A stretch of 64,000 nucleotides of DNA from Robbsia sp. KACC 23696 (lineage in GTDB: Bacteria; Pseudomonadota; Gammaproteobacteria; Burkholderiales; Burkholderiaceae), in NCBI RefSeq assembly GCF_039852015.1, contig NZ_CP156626.1, positions 3,320,249 through 3,384,248 of the forward strand, written 5' to 3'. Numbering within the stretch: position 1 is the stretch's first letter; each line of letters opens with the position of its first letter. The notes under the pieces were generated by a model. The model made no database searches and was not told the origin of the DNA. It saw nothing but the letters and a program-made list of their open reading frames with translations. Positions 27,829-37,245 of the stretch are shown here, piece by piece. The position numbers and the translations under genes are program-made.

Positions 27829-28368
27829 TCAGTTTCTGAACGGGAACTTGAAGCTGGCGAGCAGCGCCTTCGCTTCTTCATCGGTCTTCGCGGTGGTCGT
27901 GATGCTGATATTCAGCCCACGCAGCGCGTCGATCTTCTCGTATTCGATTTCGGGGAAAATGATCTGCTCTTTCACACCGATGTTGTAGTTGCCACGACCA
28001 TCGAACGCACGGCCCGACACACCTCGGAAGTCACGCACACGCGGCAAAGCGATGGTGATGAAGCGGTCCAGGAATTCCCACATACGTTCTTGACGCAGCG
28101 TCACCATCGCACCGACCGGATACTGCTCACGGATCTTGAAACCTGCGATAGCTTTGCGAGCCTTCGTAACCACCGGCTTTTGACCGGCAATCTTCGTCAG
28201 ATCGCCAACAGCGTGTTCGATCACTTTCTTGTCCGCGACGGCTTCACCAAGACCCATATTCAACGTGATCTTGACCAGGCGCGGCACTTCCATCACCGAC
28301 TTGTAACCGAACTTTTCGGTCAACTCGGGGACGACTTTTTCTTTATAAATCTCTTGCAGACGAGTCAT
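27829..28368 (-). CDS. rplE: 50S ribosomal protein L5
   Basis: 5S rRNA-binding protein of the central protuberance. The 179 residues include [20 protein letters not shown], the [20 protein letters not shown] helix and [17 protein letters not shown] at the C-terminus. Position between rplX and rpsN is normal. Confidence 0.99.
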   Translation of the reverse strand: MTRLQEIYKEKVVPELTEKFGYKSVMEVPRLVKITLNMGLGEAVADKKVIEHAVGDLTKIAGQKPVVTKARKAIAGFKIREQYPVGAMVTLRQERMWEFLDRFITIALPRVRDFRGVSGRAFDGRGNYNIGVKEQIIFPEIEYEKIDALRGLNISITTTAKTDEEAKALLASFKFPFRN

Positions 28369-28383
28369 TTGTCACTCCAAGCG

Positions 28384-28692
28384 TCAAGCGCTGATCGTCG
28401 CACCGGTCGACTTCAGGAAACGAACCTTCTTTCCGTCTTCGACCTTGATGCCCACACGCGACGGCTTGCCGTTCGCATCCACCAGCGCCACATTCGACTT
28501 CTGCAGCGGCATAGCCTTGGCTTCGACGCCGCCCGTCGTACCCTTCATCGGGTTCGGCTTGACGTGCTTCTTCACCAGATTCAGGCCTTCGACCACAACG
28601 TGATCTTCTGCCACCAGCAGCACGGTGCCGCGCTTGCCCTTGTCTTTACCGGTAATGACGATGATCTCATCGCCTTTGCGAATCTTTTCCAT
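28384..28692 (-). CDS. rplX: 50S ribosomal protein L24
   Basis: Assembly-initiating 50S protein with a KOW motif ([18 protein letters not shown]) and [20 protein letters not shown]. The 102 residues are typical. It follows rplN by 9 bp. Confidence 0.99.
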   Translation of the reverse strand: MEKIRKGDEIIVITGKDKGKRGTVLLVAEDHVVVEGLNLVKKHVKPNPMKGTTGGVEAKAMPLQKSNVALVDANGKPSRVGIKVEDGKKVRFLKSTGATISA

Positions 28693-28701
28693 CGCGGCTC
28701 C

Positions 28702-29070
28702 TTACAGCACTTCCGGCGCCAGCGAAACGATCTTCATGAAGCGTTCGCTGCGCAGCTCACGCGTCACCGGCCCGAAAATACGGGTGCCGATCGGCTCGAG
28801 CTTGTTATTCAAAAGCACGGCGGCATTGCCGTCGAACTTGATCAGCGAGCCGTCTGCACGGCGCACGCCCTTTGCGGTACGGACCACGACAGCGTTATAG
28901 ATTTCGCCTTTTTTGACGCGTCCACGCGGTGTCGCTTCTTTCACGGTCACCTTGATGATGTCGCCAATAGCTGCGTAACGCCGCCGGGAGCCGCCTAGCA
29001 CCTTGATGCACAGCACTTCGCGCGCACCGGTGTTGTCGGCTACTTCGAGCCGAGATTCGGTCTGGATCAT
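28702..29070 (-). CDS. rplN: 50S ribosomal protein L14
   Basis: Intersubunit-bridge protein of 122 residues ([39 protein letters not shown]). It is the first gene of the spc group. A near-consensus promoter about 230 bp upstream and a terminator behind rpsQ separate it transcriptionally from the S10 group. Confidence 0.99.
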   Translation of the reverse strand: MIQTESRLEVADNTGAREVLCIKVLGGSRRRYAAIGDIIKVTVKEATPRGRVKKGEIYNAVVVRTAKGVRRADGSLIKFDGNAAVLLNNKLEPIGTRIFGPVTRELRSERFMKIVSLAPEVL

Positions 29071-29299
29071 GATTTAACTTTTCCCAACTTAATCCGAGAA
29101 CGCCACCATAGCGCCATCGGTCAGTCTTGGTCCCGTCAGCCAGCCGGCTGTTTGGGCGTGAACGGCAGGCGACAGCTGAAGGACCACTATCACCCTGATA
29201 CTGCTTGCCACCCGCCGAAGCCTGCACAAACCGCCCGGCGAATGATAATCGGCACCAAAACGCCCTTGCGGGCGAATCCAAATTGAAGCAAAGAGCGAG

Positions 29300-29328
29300 A
29301 GTATAGCCCGCTTTTGCTTCAACAGCAA
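29300..29328 (-). promoter_or_regulatory. spc operon promoter (before rplN)
   Basis: On the minus strand TTGCTG, 17-base spacer, TATACT: an excellent sigma70 promoter. It is the key content of the roughly 400-bp gap between rpsQ and rplN, and predicts a leader of about 220 nt before rplN. The rest of that gap has no credible gene. Confidence 0.8.
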
Positions 29329-29404
29329 GACATTCACGGCGACGGGGATTTTTAGCCCTCCCCGTCACCGTTTCACAACACGATGCATGATGCACCGCGG
29401 TGAT

Positions 29405-29432
29405 AAAAAAACCGGCCTTAGGCGGGCCGGCT
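29405..29432 (-). terminator. Terminator after rpsQ
   Basis: On the minus strand CCGGCC, loop of seven bases, GGCCGG, followed by TTTTTTT. It is 46 bp after the rpsQ stop and upstream of the spc promoter, so the S10 and spc groups form separate transcripts, at least in part. Confidence 0.8.
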
Positions 29433-29477
29433 CTTTGATCACCGCCCCGGACCGAAGTCCGAGGGGCGTTTAAGCAA

Positions 29478-29750
29478 TTAGATCACGCGTGCGGCGGTGA
29501 TCAGACGGGACACTGTCCACGCCTTGGTCTTCGAGATAGGACGCGACTCCTGAATCTCAACGAGATCACCTTCGTTAAACGTGTTGCTTTCGTCATGCGC
29601 GTGGTACTTCTTCGACCGGACGACGTACTTGCCGTAGATCGGGTGTTTCACGCGGTGCTCGACCAGTACGGTAACCGTCTTGTCCATCTTGTTGCTGGTG
29701 ACGGTGCCGGACAGCGTGCGCTTTACGGTCTTGATAGCGGTATCGTTCAT
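29478..29750 (-). CDS. rpsQ: 30S ribosomal protein S17
   Basis: OB-fold 16S-binding protein of 90 residues ([40 protein letters not shown]). It overlaps the rpmC stop by ATGA and is the last gene of the S10 group. Confidence 0.99.
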   Translation of the reverse strand: MNDTAIKTVKRTLSGTVTSNKMDKTVTVLVEHRVKHPIYGKYVVRSKKYHAHDESNTFNEGDLVEIQESRPISKTKAWTVSRLITAARVI

Positions 29751-29941
29751 TTCTGGCTCGCCTTTTCCGTCAAGAGGGTACGAACGCGAGCGATATCGCG
29801 ACGAACCTTCTTGATTTGGCTGGTGTTGCTCAGCTGCTGAGTACCCAGCTGCATGCGCAGGCCAAACTGGGCCTTCAGCAAATCGCTGAGTTCCTGGTTG
29901 AGCGCCGCTTCGTCCTTACTGCGAAGTTCGGATGCTTTCAT
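29747..29941 (-). CDS. rpmC: 50S ribosomal protein L29
   Basis: Sixty-four-residue helical-hairpin protein at the exit tunnel ([36 protein letters not shown]). The ATG 13 bp behind rplP was chosen; upstream in-frame codons lie inside rplP. Confidence 0.98.
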   Translation of the reverse strand: MKASELRSKDEAALNQELSDLLKAQFGLRMQLGTQQLSNTSQIKKVRRDIARVRTLLTEKASQK

Positions 29942-29954
29942 CGCTTCATCTCCC

Positions 29955-30371
29955 TCAGGCGCCGATGTGACGAACGACGAAGGTCGTCTGGATCGGCAAC
30001 TTTGCCTGTGCCAGACGGAACGCTTCGCGCGCCGTTTCAACGGGTACACCATCCATTTCGTACAACATCTTGCCCGGTTGAATCTCCGCGACGTAGTACT
30101 CAGGGTTACCCTTACCGTTACCCATCCGCACTTCCGCCGGCTTTTGCGAGATCGGCTTGTCCGGGAAAATCCGAATCCAGATCCGGCCGCCGCGCTTGAT
30201 GTGACGCGTCATAGCACGACGCGCCGCTTCAATCTGGCGAGCGGTCAGGCGACCACGGCCAACAGCCTTCAGACCGAACTCACCGAACGACACCGCGTTA
30301 CCGCGGGTCGCTACGCCGGTGTTACGGCCCTTCTGCTCCTTACGATACTTTCTACGCTTCGGTTGCAGCAT
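29955..30371 (-). CDS. rplP: 50S ribosomal protein L16
   Basis: Organises the A-site region of the 50S subunit. The 138 residues contain [37 protein letters not shown] and [20 protein letters not shown]. It is 2 bp behind rpsC. Confidence 0.99.
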   Translation of the reverse strand: MLQPKRRKYRKEQKGRNTGVATRGNAVSFGEFGLKAVGRGRLTARQIEAARRAMTRHIKRGGRIWIRIFPDKPISQKPAEVRMGNGKGNPEYYVAEIQPGKMLYEMDGVPVETAREAFRLAQAKLPIQTTFVVRHIGA

Positions 30372-30373
30372 GA

Positions 30374-31150
30374 TTACCCTCCAGTGCGGCGCGGCGCACC
30401 ACGACGCGCACCCGGACCACCGCCTTCGCCGTCACGACGCGGGCGACGATCGCCCGGACGTGCATTGCGACGGTTACGCTTGTCTTCCGCCGGTGCTTCT
30501 TCCACTGCCGGCGCTTCGTTCGGACCCAGGTGGTCGCCCTTATAGACCCACACCTTGACACCGATACGACCATACGTCGTCTGCGCTTCCGAAGTCGCGT
30601 AGTCGATGTTGGCGCGCAGCGTGTGCAGCGGCACGCGGCCTTCGCGATACCATTCGGTACGTGCGATTTCGATACCGTTCAAACGGCCCGAGCTCATGAT
30701 CTTGATGCCTTGGGCACCCAGACGCATCGCGTTTGCCATCGCGCGCTTCATTGCGCGACGGAAAGCGATACGGCGCTCGAGCTGTTGCGTGATCGAATCG
30801 CCGATCAGCTGAGCATCGATTTCCGGCTTACGGATTTCTTCGATGTTGACGTGAACCGGAACGCCCAACAGACGTTGCAGGTCCGACTTCAACAGTTCGA
30901 TATCCTCACCCTTCTTACCGATGACGACGCCAGGACGCGAGCTGAAAATCGTGATCCGGGCATTCTTCGCCGGACGTTCGATCAGCACACGACCTACCGA
31001 AGCGTTCTTCAGCTTCTTCTTCAGGTATTCGCGAACCTTGATATCTTGCGACAGCATGTCCGCAAAGTTATCGTTGCCCGCGTACCAGCGCGACGACCAG
31101 TCCCGCGTTACGGCCAGCCGGAAGCCGGTCGGATGAATTTTTTGTCCCAT
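30374..31150 (-). CDS. rpsC: 30S ribosomal protein S3
   Basis: Forms the mRNA entry tunnel and helicase site of the 30S subunit. The 258 residues begin [14 protein letters not shown], include the KH domain signature ([17 protein letters not shown]) and end in a long Arg/Gly-rich tail. That tail makes it longer than the E. coli protein (233 aa), as in other Burkholderiaceae. Confidence 0.99.
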   Translation of the reverse strand: MGQKIHPTGFRLAVTRDWSSRWYAGNDNFADMLSQDIKVREYLKKKLKNASVGRVLIERPAKNARITIFSSRPGVVIGKKGEDIELLKSDLQRLLGVPVHVNIEEIRKPEIDAQLIGDSITQQLERRIAFRRAMKRAMANAMRLGAQGIKIMSSGRLNGIEIARTEWYREGRVPLHTLRANIDYATSEAQTTYGRIGVKVWVYKGDHLGPNEAPAVEEAPAEDKRNRRNARPGDRRPRRDGEGGGPGARRGAPRRTGG

Positions 31151-31160
31151 CGTCGACCCC

Positions 31161-31490
31161 TTAGTCCCCGACTGCCACAAAGATGTGACAGGTCTGCTTT
31201 TCGATCTTGTTACCGCGGCCCTTCGCGCGCTGCGTGAAGCGCTTCAACGAACCCGCTTTATCGACATAGATCGTCTTGATCTTCAACTCGTCGATATCAG
31301 CGCCTTCGTTGTGCTCCGCATTCGCGATAGCCGACAACACGACCTTCTTTACCACTACGGCGGCAGCCTTCGGCGAGAACGTCAGAACGTCCAGCGCACG
31401 GCCAACAGGCAGACCACGGATCTGGTCAGCGACCAGGCGGGTCTTCTGGGCCGACATCCGGGCCCCGCGATGAATTGCTTTAGCTTCCAT
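31161..31490 (-). CDS. rplV: 50S ribosomal protein L22
   Basis: Tunnel-lining protein; its hairpin loop contributes to macrolide response. The 109 residues ([40 protein letters not shown]) are standard. Confidence 0.99.
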   Translation of the reverse strand: MEAKAIHRGARMSAQKTRLVADQIRGLPVGRALDVLTFSPKAAAVVVKKVVLSAIANAEHNEGADIDELKIKTIYVDKAGSLKRFTQRAKGRGNKIEKQTCHIFVAVGD

Positions 31491-31502
31491 CTCTATCGCC
31501 CC

Positions 31503-31778
31503 TTACCGCTTGGCCTTTTTATCCGCTGCATGACCCTTGAACGTACGGGTCAGAGCGAATTCGCCAAGCTTGTGGCCTACCATGTTGTCCGAAATGTACA
31601 CCGGAACGTGTTGGCGACCGTTGTGGACCGCGATCGTCAGACCGATGAAATCGGGCAGGATCGTGGAACGACGCGACCAAGTTTTGATCGGCTTCTTGTC
31701 ACGCGAGGACGCCGCCGCTTCAACCTTCTTCAGCAAGTGGGCGTCGCAGAACGGACCTTTCTTAAGAGAACGTGCCAT
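31503..31778 (-). CDS. rpsS: 30S ribosomal protein S19
   Basis: Head protein of 91 residues, [20 protein letters not shown] with the conserved [20 protein letters not shown]. Normal position between rplB and rplV. Confidence 0.99.
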   Translation of the reverse strand: MARSLKKGPFCDAHLLKKVEAAASSRDKKPIKTWSRRSTILPDFIGLTIAVHNGRQHVPVYISDNMVGHKLGEFALTRTFKGHAADKKAKR

Positions 31779-31787
31779 GTCGGCTCC

Positions 31788-32618
31788 TTAACGCTTCTTG
31801 TTGCGGCGCTGCACGATCATATTGGTCGTGCGCTTGTTGCGACGGGTGCGGAAGCCCTTGGTCTTCTGGCCCCACGGGGAGACCGGATCACGACCAGCAG
31901 CAGTCTTACCTTCACCACCACCGTGCGGGTGGTCCACCGGGTTCATCGCGACACCGCGAACCGTCGGACGGACACCGCGCCAACGCATTGCACCGGCCTT
32001 ACCGATTTGACGGAGGCTGTGCTCTTCGTTGCCGACTTCGCCGACCGTCGCACGGCACTCGATGTGCACGCGACGGATTTCGCCCGAACGCAGACGAACC
32101 TGAGCGTAGATCCCTTCACGCGCCAGCAACATCGCCGAGGTGCCAGCCGAACGCGCGATCTGCGCGCCCTTGCCCGGCAACATTTCGATGCAGTGGATCG
32201 TCGTACCGACCGGAATATTCCGGATCGGCAACGTGTTACCCGAACGGATCGGCGCTTCGGAGCCGGACATAAGCGCTTGGCCGACAACCATGCCCTTCGT
32301 GGCGATGATGTAACGACGCTCACCATCCGCATACAGCGCCAGAGCGATGTTCGCGCTACGGTTCGGGTCGTATTCGATACGCTCGACCTTTGCCGGAATG
32401 CCGTCCTTATCACGCTTGAAGTCGATCAGACGGTATTGCTGCTTGTGACCACCGCCCTTGTGACGCGTCGTGATGCGGCCGTTGTTGTTACGGCCAGCCG
32501 TCTTGCTTTCACTCTCCGTGAGCGCCGCGAACGGACGGCCCTTGTAGAGATCGGCATTGACGACCTTGACCATCCCGCGGCGACCCGGGGATGTCGGTTT
32601 GACTTTAACGAGCGCCAT
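31788..32618 (-). CDS. rplB: 50S ribosomal protein L2
   Basis: Near the peptidyl-transferase centre and needed for subunit association. The 276 residues contain [20 protein letters not shown] and the conserved histidine segment [15 protein letters not shown]. Length and motifs are usual. Confidence 0.99.
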   Translation of the reverse strand: MALVKVKPTSPGRRGMVKVVNADLYKGRPFAALTESESKTAGRNNNGRITTRHKGGGHKQQYRLIDFKRDKDGIPAKVERIEYDPNRSANIALALYADGERRYIIATKGMVVGQALMSGSEAPIRSGNTLPIRNIPVGTTIHCIEMLPGKGAQIARSAGTSAMLLAREGIYAQVRLRSGEIRRVHIECRATVGEVGNEEHSLRQIGKAGAMRWRGVRPTVRGVAMNPVDHPHGGGEGKTAAGRDPVSPWGQKTKGFRTRRNKRTTNMIVQRRNKKR

Positions 32619-32620
32619 GA

Positions 32621-32938
32621 TTACTTGGCCTCCGTCGATTCAAAGTTGATCTCTTGGCCCGGCTTCAGCGAGACATAGGCACGGCGCACGTGTGCGCGGC
32701 GACCCATGAAACGACCGAAACGCTTTTCCTTACCCTTACGGTTCAGGACTTGGACCGATTCGACTTCAACCTTGAACAGCAGCTCAACAGCCGCCTTGAT
32801 TTCAGGCTTGGTCGCCGTCTTAGCGACCTCGAACACGACCTGCTCGTTCTTTTCCGCCACGAACGTCGCCTTTTCGGAGACTACCGGCGCGAGCAGGACC
32901 TGCAGCAAACGATGATCGTTTTTGCGAACGTCCGTCAT
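32621..32938 (-). CDS. rplW: 50S ribosomal protein L23
   Basis: Docking site at the exit tunnel for trigger factor and SRP. The 105 residues include [20 protein letters not shown] and [20 protein letters not shown]. It overlaps rplD by 4 bp. Confidence 0.98.
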   Translation of the reverse strand: MTDVRKNDHRLLQVLLAPVVSEKATFVAEKNEQVVFEVAKTATKPEIKAAVELLFKVEVESVQVLNRKGKEKRFGRFMGRRAHVRRAYVSLKPGQEINFESTEAK

Positions 32939-33555
32939 GACAGCAACTCCTCGATCTGGGCAACCGCCGCCTTCGTGACCAGAACGTTCTTGAAATAGAT
33001 CAGCGACAGCGGGTCGGCATAACGCGGCTCGACAATAGCGACGCCAGGCAAGTTACGCGATGCCAGGTACAGGTTCTCGTCCAGCTCATCGGTGATGATC
33101 AGAACGGATTCCAGACCCAGGCTCTTGAACTTGGCTGCGAGCAGCTTCGTCTTCGGGGCTTCCAGCGCGATCGGCTCGATCACGGACAGGCGGCCTTCAC
33201 GAACCAGTTGCGAGTAGATCGACGAGATGCCCGCACGGAACATCTTCTTGTTGACCTTCTGCGTGAAGTTTTCTTCGGGCGAATTCGGGAAAATCCGACC
33301 ACCCCCACGCCACAGCGGGCTGGAGCGCATACCGGCACGAGCATTACCCGTACCCTTCTGGCGCCACGGCTTCTTCGTGGAGTGATTGACTTGCTCACGA
33401 TCCTTCTGTGCGCGGTTACCGCTACGTGCATTCGCTTGGTAAGCGACGACGATTTGGTGAATCAGCGCTTCGTTGTAATCGCGACCGAAAACGGCGTCCG
33501 ACGCATTCACTGCCTCGCCCGCTTGACCTTGCTCATTCAGGAGCTTCAGTTCCAT
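32935..33555 (-). CDS. rplD: 50S ribosomal protein L4
   Basis: Tunnel-constriction protein and, in enterics, autogenous repressor of the S10 operon. The 206 residues show [20 protein letters not shown] and [20 protein letters not shown]. Here the S10 operon head is split off, so any L4 feedback would have to act on a leader before rplC rather than before rpsJ. Confidence 0.99.
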   Translation of the reverse strand: MELKLLNEQGQAGEAVNASDAVFGRDYNEALIHQIVVAYQANARSGNRAQKDREQVNHSTKKPWRQKGTGNARAGMRSSPLWRGGGRIFPNSPEENFTQKVNKKMFRAGISSIYSQLVREGRLSVIEPIALEAPKTKLLAAKFKSLGLESVLIITDELDENLYLASRNLPGVAIVEPRYADPLSLIYFKNVLVTKAAVAQIEELLS

Positions 33556-33557
33556 GA

Positions 33558-34220
33558 TCAGGCTCCTTGCGCGACAGTAACGCGCGCCTTCACTGCCGGC
33601 GTCACGAACACGACGCCGTTCTTCGCGCCCGGCACTGCGCCGCGGACGAAGATCAGCTTGCGATCGGCATCGATACGCGCGATCTGCAGGTTTTGCGTGG
33701 TGGTGGTGACATCACCCAGATGACCAGTCATCCGCTTACCCGGGAACACACGACCCGGATCCTGCGCCATACCGATCGAGCCCGGCACATTGTGCGAACG
33801 CGAGTTACCGTGTGATGCACGGCCGGATGCGAAGTTGTAGCGCTTGATGGTACCGGCATAGCCCTTACCGATCGACACGCCCTGCACGTCGACCTTTTGG
33901 CCGTCCGCGAACAGGTCGACATCGACCACAGCACCCAGTGCCAGCGAAGCTGCACGCTCCACGTCGACACGGAATTCCTTCAGGACGACGCCCGGCTCAA
34001 CACCGGCTTTGGCCAGATGACCAGCTTCCGGCTTCGTCACGCGCGAGCGGCGACGATCGCCGTACGTCAACTGGACCGCGGTGTAGCCATCGGTTTCCAG
34101 CGTCTTGATCTGCGTTACACGGTTGTTCGACACGTCCAGCACGGTGACAGGAATCGAATCCCCATCAGCCGTAAAGATACGGGTCATCCCAACCTTGCGA
34201 CCCACGAGTCCAAGGCTCAT
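33558..34220 (-). CDS. rplC: 50S ribosomal protein L3
   Basis: Early-assembly 50S protein. The 220 residues start [20 protein letters not shown] and contain [14 protein letters not shown] with the glutamine region ([13 protein letters not shown]) methylated by PrmB in E. coli. The ATG has GGAG seven bases upstream. In most bacteria rpsJ is directly upstream; here the next gene upstream is an FAD oxidoreductase, and rplC appears to be the first gene of its own transcript. Confidence 0.99.
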   Translation of the reverse strand: MSLGLVGRKVGMTRIFTADGDSIPVTVLDVSNNRVTQIKTLETDGYTAVQLTYGDRRRSRVTKPEAGHLAKAGVEPGVVLKEFRVDVERAASLALGAVVDVDLFADGQKVDVQGVSIGKGYAGTIKRYNFASGRASHGNSRSHNVPGSIGMAQDPGRVFPGKRMTGHLGDVTTTTQNLQIARIDADRKLIFVRGAVPGAKNGVVFVTPAVKARVTVAQGA

Positions 34221-34402
34221 TGTTTTCTCCATTCCCGACTGCGATTGGCCGGGGCTTAAATACACCCAAAAGGGTGCGAAATCTCAGCGGAAAACGCCCA
34301 CACACCCCTTAATCAGGCGGTAGGCTTGGCGCGAATTTCCTGATCACTTTCCGCTGGAAGCGGCGTTTGAACAGAAAATCAAATCGTCATAACGACGAAA
34401 AG
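34221..34402 (-). other. Predicted rplC mRNA leader
   Basis: About 180 nt between the predicted transcription start and the rplC ATG. Small hairpins are visible: CACCC-tttt-GGGTG near 34263-34276, CCGCT/GCGG near 34351-34363, and ATCAGG/CCTGAT pairing across about 30 nt. It has no open frame. It may stand in for the S10 leader, but no L4 site could be recognised by eye. Confidence 0.4.
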
Positions 34403-34408
34403 CTCATC

Positions 34409-34437
34409 ACTATACCCTAGGGAAATAGGGTGTGCAA
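34409..34437 (-). promoter_or_regulatory. Promoter of the rplC-rpsQ unit
   Basis: On the minus strand TTGCAC, 17-base spacer, TATAGT, a near-consensus sigma70 promoter. It is placed between the oxidoreductase stop and rplC and would supply the separated remainder of the S10 operon. The rest of this 326-bp gap contains a run of ten C residues (34524-34533). Confidence 0.82.
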
Positions 34438-34546
34438 GCCATCTATCTGATCGGGAAGGATAAATGCGGGTGTCGTTGCAGAAAGACATCGTGCGCCCGG
34501 GGAGCATCGGCCGAACGCCGGCGCCCCCCCCCCTCGGGCTGAGCCG

Positions 34547-36154
34547 TCAGGTCAGATGGGCGGCCAGTGCTTCGGCGACCTTGATGCCGTCGATCGCGGC
34601 CGAGTAGATGCCGCCCGCATAGCCGGCGCCCTCGCCGGCCGGGTAAAGGCCTTTGACGTTGATGCTTTCGTAGGCATCGTTACGACGCACGCGGATCGGC
34701 GAGGACGTCCGCGTTTCGACCCCAGTCAGAATCGCGTCGGCCATCGCGAACCCGGGCAATTTCTTGTCGATTTGCGGCAATGCCTCGCGGATCGCCTCGA
34801 TGACGTAATCGGGGAGCGCGGTGCTCAGATCGGTCAGATTCACGCCCGGCTTATACGACGGTTCCACGCTGCCCAGTTTCGTCGACGGACGACGCGCCAG
34901 AAAATCCCCGACCCGCTGCGCCGGGGCGCGGTAGTCCCGGCCTCCCAATTCGAAGGCACGCGCCTCCCATTGGCGCTGGAAGGCAATGCCCGCCAGCGGA
35001 CCACCGGGGAAATCTTCCGGGGTAATGCCGACGACGATGCCTGCGTTCGCATTCCGTTCGTTGCGCGAATACTGGCTCATGCCATTGGTGACGACGCGAC
35101 CAGGCTCCGACGCCGCGGCGACAACGGTGCCGCCCGGGCACATACAGAAACTGTAGACCGCGCGCCCATTGCTGCAATGATGCACGACCTTGTAATCGGC
35201 CGCGCCCAGCAGTTTATGGCCGGCGAAACTGCCGAATTGACTGCGATCGATCACGCCCTGCGGATGCTCGATACGGAATCCCAGCGAAAACGGCTTCGAC
35301 TCCATGAAAACGCCCCGACCATGGAGCATTTCGAAGGTATCGCGCGCGCTGTGTCCGACCGACAAGACGACGTGATCGCAGCGTAGCGTCTCGCCGGTGG
35401 ACAGCACCAAACCGCGCACGACGCCGTCCTCGATCTGAATATCGTCGACACGCGATTCGAAACGGACCTCGCCACCCAAAGCGTGAATCGTCGCGCGCAT
35501 CTTCTCGACCATGCTCACCAGGCGGAAGGTGCCGATGTGCGGACGGCTCAGAAACAGGATGTCTTCCGGCGCGCCGGCCAGCACGAATTCCTCGAGGACC
35601 TTGCGTCCGTAGAATTTCGGATCCTTGATCTGGCTGTAGAGCTTGCCGTCGGAGAAGGTGCCGGCACCACCCTCGCCGAACTGCACGTTCGATTCGGGGT
35701 GGAGGACGTTCTTCCGCCACAGGCCCCAGGTGTCCTTCGTCCGCTCGCGAACCGCCTTGCCCCGCTCCAGGATGATCGGGCGAAAGCCCATCTGCGCCAG
35801 GATCAGACCGGCGAACAGTCCGCACGGGCCCATCCCGATAACGACCGGGCGTAACGCCACGCTGTCCGGCGCGGCCTTCGCGACGAATTTGTAGCGCATA
35901 TCGGGCGTCACGACGACGTGCGGCTGATCTTTCAGATGCTGCAGCGCGGCGGCCTCGTGCTTGATATCGACGTCGACGATATAGGTCAACTTGATATCGG
36001 AGCGCTTACGCGCGTCATGCGCACGTCGATACACCGTGTAGCGAAGCAGGTCTTCCGGGGGAACGTGAAGCGCGGCAAGTCGCGCGTGAATCGCCGACGC
36101 GAGTGCGTCTTCGGTGTGGTCAAGCGGAAGCTTGATTTCACTGATTCGTAACAT
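34547..36154 (-). CDS. FAD-dependent oxidoreductase (uncharacterised dehydrogenase family)
   Basis: A 535-residue soluble flavoprotein. An N-terminal domain of about 95 residues (MLRISEIKLPLDHTEDAL) precedes a Rossmann motif VVIGMGPCGLFAG (105-117) and the ILERGK acidic strand end. FGEGGAGTFSDGKLYSQIKD is typical of this bacterial FAD-dehydrogenase family, and a C-terminal GLYPAGEGAGYAGGI motif completes the FAD site. The substrate is unknown; the family resembles geranylgeranyl-reductase/HI0933-like enzymes at low similarity. The ATG was chosen for homology at MLRISE; upstream codons are an unrelated extension. It lies between rplC and the divergent outer-membrane gene, within the stretch that splits the S10 operon. 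Confidence 0.85.
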   Translation of the reverse strand: MLRISEIKLPLDHTEDALASAIHARLAALHVPPEDLLRYTVYRRAHDARKRSDIKLTYIVDVDIKHEAAALQHLKDQPHVVVTPDMRYKFVAKAAPDSVALRPVVIGMGPCGLFAGLILAQMGFRPIILERGKAVRERTKDTWGLWRKNVLHPESNVQFGEGGAGTFSDGKLYSQIKDPKFYGRKVLEEFVLAGAPEDILFLSRPHIGTFRLVSMVEKMRATIHALGGEVRFESRVDDIQIEDGVVRGLVLSTGETLRCDHVVLSVGHSARDTFEMLHGRGVFMESKPFSLGFRIEHPQGVIDRSQFGSFAGHKLLGAADYKVVHHCSNGRAVYSFCMCPGGTVVAAASEPGRVVTNGMSQYSRNERNANAGIVVGITPEDFPGGPLAGIAFQRQWEARAFELGGRDYRAPAQRVGDFLARRPSTKLGSVEPSYKPGVNLTDLSTALPDYVIEAIREALPQIDKKLPGFAMADAILTGVETRTSSPIRVRRNDAYESINVKGLYPAGEGAGYAGGIYSAAIDGIKVAEALAAHLT

Positions 36155-36483
36155 GATGGTCCATTTGCAGAGGGCGCTTTTTATCCGCCAAAGCGCGATT
36201 TTACCGCGCAAATCGAGGCTGAGACAGCGCCTTGCGCCGGTGCTTGCGTGGCAATCACCCAACAGGCGTGGCCGCCCCGCTCCCTTCGCCGCCATCGACC
36301 AAACCCACGCACGCTCTTTCGAAGCGGCCGCCAGCCTCCGGGCAAGTGAGATCGTTCAAGCATGTCTTTCGGACCGATCCGATCGTCCGCCATCGTGCCC
36401 CTAGGTACTTTGAGCGGGGGGCGTAGACAGCTCGGTGCGTCCCATTCCCGAGATGTCTTTCGTTCGATCATCGGAGCAGCACT
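36155..36483. other. Divergent spacer between oxidoreductase and beta-barrel gene
   Basis: No credible gene. On the minus strand TAAAAT (near 36199-36204) could be a -10 box for the oxidoreductase, without a good -35. On the plus strand the only clear signal is CGGAG eight bases before the next ATG. Confidence 0.4.
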
Positions 36484-37245
36484 ATGCCCTCTCTTCCCGC
36501 CCTGAGCGCCCCGCCTTTATTCGACCACGACACGCGCGGTCATCGGCGCGCCGTCGCTTCCCAGCCCCGCCGTGCCGCCAGCCTCAAGGCGCGACCGCGC
36601 CGGCACGCTGCGACGGCAGCGTTGTTCTGCATGGCGTCGCTATTGGCTGCGGCCCCCGTTTCGGCCGCCACGAAAGGGTTTTATATTCAAGCCGACGGGA
36701 CGCTGTCGATTGGCGCGAGCCAGGTTTCCATGGCCAATCGACTCGTCGGCAGTGGCGGCGGCAACACGGTGTTCAGCTTGGCCAATGACGGCCGCTTCGG
36801 CTATGGCGCGGCGGTCGGCTATATGTTCGACCGCGCCGGCGTACGGCTACGTTATCTGGCGCTCGGCACACAGCCGACGCTCGCAATCGATGGACAAACC
36901 AATGTCAGCCGCTCCGGGGTTGCGTCGCGCTTCCTCGGTGTCGAAGGGATGTATCTGTTTCCGATCATCCCGAAGCGCGTGGACCTGGCGCTGATCGGCG
37001 GCGCCGGCGTGATGAGAACGACGGTGACATTCCCGACAAGCAACCATACCGGGCGTCGCGGAACCGGTACGCAATACGAGCCCGTCATCTCGCTCGGCGT
37101 CGGCCTCCGCGTTCCGTTTTCTCGACATTTTTCCGGGGGTGTCGAAGTCAGCAGGCTCACACCGTTCCAAAGTGGCTTGCGCGCACGCGGCCTATATAAC
37201 AACGGCCAGACGGTCGTCTCAGCCGGGATCGGCTACGTGTTCTAG
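36484..37245 (+). CDS. Small outer-membrane beta-barrel protein
   Basis: A 253-residue protein with a signal sequence (hydrophobic core about 42-57, cleavage near PVSAA-TKG). It is followed by alternating amphipathic strands (GYGAAVGYMFDRAGVRLRYL; SLGVGLRVPFSRHFSGGVEV) and ends in Phe (SAGIGYVF), the BAM recognition signature. The size fits an eight-stranded OmpA/OmpX/OmpW-like barrel; no specific family is recognised. The signal peptide has an unusually long, arginine-rich N-region of about 40 residues. It is the only plus-strand gene in this part of the window and ends tail to tail with the next gene, sharing a CTAG that gives a TAG stop on both strands. Confidence 0.75.
   Translation: MPSLPALSAPPLFDHDTRGHRRAVASQPRRAASLKARPRRHAATAALFCMASLLAAAPVSAATKGFYIQADGTLSIGASQVSMANRLVGSGGGNTVFSLANDGRFGYGAAVGYMFDRAGVRLRYLALGTQPTLAIDGQTNVSRSGVASRFLGVEGMYLFPIIPKRVDLALIGGAGVMRTTVTFPTSNHTGRRGTGTQYEPVISLGVGLRVPFSRHFSGGVEVSRLTPFQSGLRARGLYNNGQTVVSAGIGYVF

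Noticed and set aside
29089-29337. Small minus-strand frame (82 codons) between rpsQ and rplN
   Set aside because: It covers the spc promoter, has no ribosome site and no recognisable sequence.
31185-32678. Plus-strand open frame of 497 codons opposite rplV, rpsS and rplB
   Set aside because: Crosses three ribosomal genes in antisense.
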